Below, piece after piece: positions 58,535 through 64,000 of a stretch of 64,000 nucleotides of DNA. Position 1 is the first letter of the stretch. The number at the start of each line of letters is the position of its first letter. The DNA lies in contig NC_134653.1 in the NCBI RefSeq assembly GCF_030463565.1, positions 35,339,150-35,403,149 on the forward strand, read 5' to 3'. This DNA comes from Pelecanus crispus. Its lineage: Eukaryota; Chordata; Aves; Pelecaniformes; Pelecanidae. The translations under genes were made by a program, and so were the position numbers. A model generated the notes under the pieces. The model searched no databases and had not been told where the DNA came from. It saw only the letters and a program-made list of their open reading frames with translations.

Positions 58535-61500
58535 CTAGAACACAAGTAAAGAGTGTTATAGACCATTTATCTCCATTACAGTACATCCTATTAAGTGCTT
58601 AAGAAAGCAATGTTTTTGCATTATTTGGTATTAACAAACTATTAAAAGTAAAATCAGGCACAGAGCCAAAGGCGCTGAAGGTGCAGAAGCAGCAGATCAG
58701 CTTGCAATTACCGTTGGCTCTATCGCAAGACCACATGTTTTCAGTAGATGATCTGATTAAAGATGTGCAGGCAAAGAGAGATGACCTGACTTCACAGGCC
58801 TGGTGTCTATAAAGATAATAATAAAAAAATCTCCCTGTGGATGTAACAAAGAGCTCAAACCTGGCTGCCTCACTTAGAGCCGGGAAGAGAAAGAGACTTG
58901 GCTCCCAGGAAAAAAAAAAGTCATGCTATCAAACTTAGGTCTTCAGAAGGCATTTTGAGGGCAAAAGCCAACAGCTGGAATGTATACTCATGTACACATT
59001 TTTATATTCACATACTTCACTTCGCTTATAATGTATATCTATTTATAATATATGTATATATATACACAGTCTAATACAAACATTATCAGAATCTGGGCAG
59101 AGCATCTATGTATTACAGTGGCAGGCAAATCAGAAATGCAGATGGAAGTCAAAAGGTAAGTTACCTATGCCTAAAGGTCAAGGTATTAACTACAGCCTCA
59201 GGAATGTATTTTTATTTATTTAGACAGCACTATAAGAAGGAAAAAAGGAAAAGTAAATACAACTCAAATATACAGTCAAAGGTCAAACCAGAGGAGTGGA
59301 AATGCTTTGTCTGGTCACACAAATCAAAATACATGCAGCTCAGAAAAAACCAGCAGCATCTTCTGATATTTCTGACAATTTCCTTTTTTGCACAAGTTCA
59401 CAGAGGTAGTTGTCCAATTCAATTAAATTTATTTCCTTATAAAAGTTGCAATCAGTCATGCTGGGCAATCTGTAACCTTTCCATCCTACAGTGTGCATTA
59501 TACATTATATTCTAACAACATTGGTTATATTTGCCAAAAACTATACTAAAATGGGCAAAACTGGGGCCACTTTTGAGTGATTTGAAATAATTTATGGTTT
59601 TTCACCATTAGAATCCACACTATCAGCAGATTTCTCTACTAATTTCTCTGACGTCTTAAGAAAAACTCTTCAAGTAATGCTTTATCATAATTTCTCTCTA
59701 AAATTCTCAATATGAAATAAAAATTAAATTGCCAATTTTTGATTTACTAATGTAGGCCCTAAAAAAGGAATTTAAAGATTCTGATATTTAAATGTTTTTC
59801 ATACTACTTAAACCAAAAAACTTGCTATTTTAAGCATACCTTTCTTAAAAATTTCAAAACTCTGTGCACACAAGATCCATGTTTTGAACAGAAAACTAGC
59901 AAATGAACAATGAAACAACTTTCAGTGAACAAAAGTTGTTAAACTGTTTATCTAAATTGTTTCCTAAGCTTCATTACCTGCACATCAGAACTAATGAAGC
60001 TTACAAACCTCTGCCTTGGCTACTTGCCTGATATCTAAGAAGGTGTGACACCCAAACCTGGTTGAAATTAACCACTGGGCTCAAAATTTATTGGGTCAGC
60101 TAAGCAGATAGTATGATTATGTGAATAATTTTTTCTATAGAAAATGCAAATAAAATGTCAGTTTTATAAAACATTTCCCACAGAAAAGGCCATTCTGAGC
60201 AACAGCGATTTTAACGTATCTATCAATTCTGCAGAATATACTGCACCTCTACCCACACCTGGAATGCCAGTCTGATAATTAATTTGTACATAAACGAAGG
60301 ATAGTGAAAACTAGTTCAGCTTAAGTTGAACATGTTGACATGTTACAGCACCATCATGGTACAATATCAGAACATCGCATCATCTGCGGGAAGCCGTTCT
60401 CTTGGCTAAGTGGTACGTGCTACTGCACTGAACTAAACTAAGATGACAAACTGCAGAATATTCAGTCTCCTGATTGCAGATATACCTACCACCTCGCACA
60501 TAAGGAGCTCAGCAATTATAATTTCTCACGTCTGTTAAATCTGTTGTTCCGGGTGCAATTAAAAGTGGCTGTCAGGCCCTAAAAGACGCTAGACAGTTCT
60601 GAGGGCCAAAATGAGAAGAATTTCTTAGCTCACATTGCATTTGCAAAGGTGTGAATTAAATCAGTAAATATTTTTATAATATCAACAAACTGCACAGAAC
60701 AGTTCCTTGGATATGCAAATAAATCACTGCATCCTATTAATAGCTGAAAGTCACTTGTAAAGCACTGTGTGTCTATTCTGCGCTTTACGAGGTGAAAATA
60801 AGCGACACTACCTGCTCGGAAACCCTTACAACTGCAGGCTTTTGTCAAGCCAGATTTGACATTGATTTTAATGGACCAATTTGTATTTGCTACAAATCGA
60901 TACTGCTCAGCTGACTTGAACAGGGAACAAGTGACAATAAGTTACCAGGTTTTAATAATGTTATTGAAAGGAAAGCCAGCAGAAAGGGGGGAGGGGAGGA
61001 GGAGAGGAGGAGTAATTGATGGCAATCTAGGCCAGCATCTTTCACACCCTACTTAAATTCTCCAGAATGGGAAACAGTTTATGAGAGGTGGCACAGCAAC
61101 TGGGCTGGCTGTTAGTCCTACCTGAAGAAAATACATTTTTATCGTGTTATTTGCAACGATGAACAGAAGTAGGGCAGGAACTATCCCACTTTCATCGGTC
61201 CTTAGTTATAAGCCTATTTCTTTTCACATATCTCTGTTGATCATATTGGTGATTTCTCTCAGTATTCTTTCGCATTTGCCAGGACAAAGCACCGCCTACG
61301 TTCCCCATCCCAACCAAGTCCATAAAGATCAAGAATCACCTGAAACGGTAGCAGGAATTACTGGCACACTTCTAGCCTAAAAAATACACAGATAGAGACC
61401 CAGCTACTAAAACTCAGGTGCAAAGTTTCCACTGGCAGTATTTGCAATAAGGATATAATGTATTTGTGTGTGTTATCAGTGTGTTTGGAAGCGACACAGA

Positions 61501-64000
61501 TACATGCACACTTATAATATTTAGATTGCTTGCGCTCAGAAAATGCATTAAGGAACAAAGAACAAATGACTTATCAAAGGCCTCGGCGCAATAACATGTG
61601 GTAAAAGCCAGAAACTGAAGGAAAGCCTTGTAAATTTTAGCCAAGTTCCTTTACTGGGCCGTGTCTTCTGGAACCAATCCAAGTCATAATTACTGTCAAC
61701 TCGGAAATTCCCACAGTATTAGCTTCATTCATTTGTTGAACTGGAGTCATCTCTCAACAACAATGAACCCTACAACAAGGGCTCTGGCAGCAGAGCTCTG
61801 GTGGCTTCAGCTGCAGTAGTTCAGCCACTGCACAGTGTGATCAGTCATGTCCCCGGAGGCAACCCGTGATGTGCACATACTGCTGCCCGAAGGGGAGCGC
61901 AGGCTAGTTTCTGTGTAGTATACATGAATAGTACTTCAACAAACAGTTACGTTCTCTCTCAAAATTCCTCATGGCCCGCTTTTCCAGTGTTGAATATTTC
62001 CAGATGCTAACTTTTACTTGGAGAAACATGCTTACAGTACTTACTATCCATCTCCTTACCATCTCCTCTCTTGTGGCTGTGAAACACCACCTGGATTTTT
62101 GCAAATGACAGTTATGCATCACTGCAGTTCATGATTTTCTGTCTAACCCATTGACTTCAGTGATTTGGTCCCTTAACAATACCCACCTCAATATTTTCCA
62201 GATTAGTTAAATATAAACCTTCAACAAAAAAGATCAAAGTTAATCCCAGGTACCCCAGAACTAAACTCCACTGAATAGGCAATCATACATTAAAAAAGGG
62301 AATTCCAGTCATGTAGATGAAAATGACATTTTTACTGTTTTCTTCCATGTACAAACCAGAAACCCCAAATTTCTGGTATAAATCCTTATTGGCCCACAGT
62401 CAGTCTCTGCAAGTTGCCAGTTGATGGCTGCTCTTCTCAAAAGTGCTGTCATACCACCCTTGTGTACACGCCCATTTGACGGGGGCCGGGGGGGGTTCAT
62501 CTGGTGAGGAATCCAACATATTTGATTATCATTTCACTGTGTTGTGAGTTGTCTTCATTAAGATTTTATGGTTGGATCCTGAAAGAGCTTTGAAACTTCA
62601 AATGCTTTTTAAGGGAGACAGATGCCTTTTGAAAATCCCAGCTATGTTTCTTCTTGCACTGGAAGGTTACACTTCCTTAAGATGCTATACTGAAATAAAT
62701 AGCATATTTTTCCATTCTCTCTCCGTTACTTGGCAGCTAGCTCTGAATGCATTAACAACAGGGCAACACTTCTCCCTTCAGCTCTTACAAGTGCCAATTC
62801 CAAACAGAACCTCCAAGTCAACAGAAAGAAGAGGTCAGCAAATACATAGGGCAGCCATCACGAATGACAGACTTACTGGCAGTAGCCTGGATATGTGCTT
62901 CTTGCCTCCAGCTTGCCTGCGAATGCTAAGGATTCTCCGCTACAGCCTTCCCCACTCTCAATTTAATAACTCTACCACATTCTAAAGGGAACATGCAAAG
63001 AGGCATCACTCTGTTATTGCCTGCACCTAAATGGAGATTTTGTGGGATTTTGCCATTTATTTTGAAGCTTGACATGATTCGGATTGTTAAACTTCTTGAC
63101 AATAAACCAGTACCGGTCCAAAAAACAAACAAACATTACCATGCACTCTTCCCTCATCCTTTCTATTTTTTATACAAACAGCTCTTGACTTCTTTTTACA
63201 AATTTAATACGAGTTTGGTCCTTTTTCCCCTGCTGCCTTCTCCCCTGTTCTTCATTTATTCACTGTATGTAACAATTCTGACAATTAAATTGTGCCTAAG
63301 AAGCAACGTTTTACTAGAGTCAAATGAGGTCTACCATTTAACCTATGCAAATCAATCCACTGCAGCTGGTTATAAAGACAAGTAGAGTGAAGATTAAGAA
63401 CTCATCAAGCCAGTTAGTCCAAGACACAGTATAAAGGCAAATGCTGACTGAATGTTAGCAGACTAATATGCAAGTGAAAAGGAAGCAGTACTTCATACTT
63501 CCAAAAAAGCTTCTCACCAGTCTTCACAGTCTTGACACTGGGTTTCAATTATTAGTTGAACAGTCTGTCAACCCCTTTCTAATTATGTTGCTACACAATA
63601 CCCATACCCATTTAAAAAAATCAGGGGCTTGAAGCAGTTTCATTACTAGTCTAGCATGCATCCAAAAATTTTACAGAGAAATGAATGTGGAAAATTAATG
63701 AAATTAATGAAATTAATTAATTAATTAATTAATGAAAGAAACAATAGAAGCTGTATGTAGAACTGTTTCACCTTCCCCTAGAAAAAATTGAAAGTATTGT
63801 CACAGATTAGCATCAACTTACAGAACAAACCAAACCCGACCTTTTTCTAATGTATGTAGGCAGAAGTTGCACGGAGCTTAGATTGCTCTTGCTTAAGCTT
63901 TTCTACTAAGTTGAGTACAAGACGCGTAAACCATACTTACGTATATTACATATGTGGTGGTATGTCAATCAAGCTGCATTCAGGTCAGGACCATAAGTAG
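58535..64000 (-). other. RIMBP2: RIMBP2 intron, continues off the right edge
   Basis: No further 5' exon could be supported. Contains an AT dinucleotide stretch near 59044-59070, a possible old repeat piece near 62612-62645 and an AATT microsatellite at 63692-63735. The 137-codon + strand frame at 62572-62985 has no recognisable protein. Confidence 0.7.
63692..63735. repeat. AATT/ATTA tetranucleotide microsatellite
   Basis: Two or three degenerate units of aaattaatg lead into repeated attaattaatta. Simple sequence in the right-edge intron. Confidence 0.9.

Noticed and set aside
62572..62985. 137-codon plus-strand open frame
   Set aside because: No recognisable domain; part overlaps what looks like an old repeat piece (tgccttttgaaaatcccagc).
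1..64000. CRISPR arrays, operons, phage or plasmid features, tRNA or rRNA genes, retroviral genes
   Set aside because: None were seen. Spliced vertebrate exons and intron composition explain the window, and no undescribed multi-gene system is present.

Overview
The window is vertebrate nuclear DNA, AT-rich, CpG-poor and sparse in repeats. One decayed CR1 retroposon tail and several very old palindromic or CR1/MIR-like remnants point to a sauropsid (bird-like) genome; the species cannot be named from this window. There is no operon, phage, CRISPR array or other prokaryotic feature. I see one gene: RIMBP2 (RIM-binding protein 2) on the minus strand, 5' to 3' from high to low coordinates. The window cuts it at both ends: earlier 5' exons lie beyond 64000 and the last exons (rest of SH3-II, SH3-III, 3'UTR) lie below position 1.

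I placed 17 coding exons by reading the minus strand, joining canonical AG/GT borders and checking codon phase across every junction. With all exons included they give 3840 nt, exactly 1280 codons, with no frame break. From 5' to 3': N-terminal coiled-coil exons at 58534, 53033, 46349, 42365 and 36314; a Ser/Pro linker at 30374; SH3-I over exons 27087, 26133 and the start of 25601; three fibronectin-III domains over 25601, 20530 and 20005; a proline/serine-rich and acidic linker over 20005, 17408 and 13206; a 732-nt exon at 10018; an exon at 7564 that has no long ORF; a 153-nt exon at 4331; and the first part of SH3-II at 1229. Residue numbers in the entries count from the first visible codon, not from the true N-terminus.

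RIM-BPs are presynaptic active-zone scaffolds. Their SH3 domains bind proline-rich motifs in RIM and in the pore-forming subunits of voltage-gated calcium channels, which ties the channels to release sites. The most informative observations concern splicing. The exons at 10018-9287 (0-0) and 4331-4179 (1-1) are phase-symmetric cassettes; leaving both out gives the short junctions I recall from mammalian RIMBP2. The larger one sits between two long polypyrimidine tracts, a layout typical of PTB-regulated neuronal exons.

The rest is intron. It contains homopolymer runs, short tandem duplications, one CR1 fragment, a 58-bp palindromic repeat and old repeat tails. I found no RNA gene, CpG island, promoter or second protein-coding gene that I can support, and no previously undescribed system; the findings are gene-structure and splicing hypotheses.
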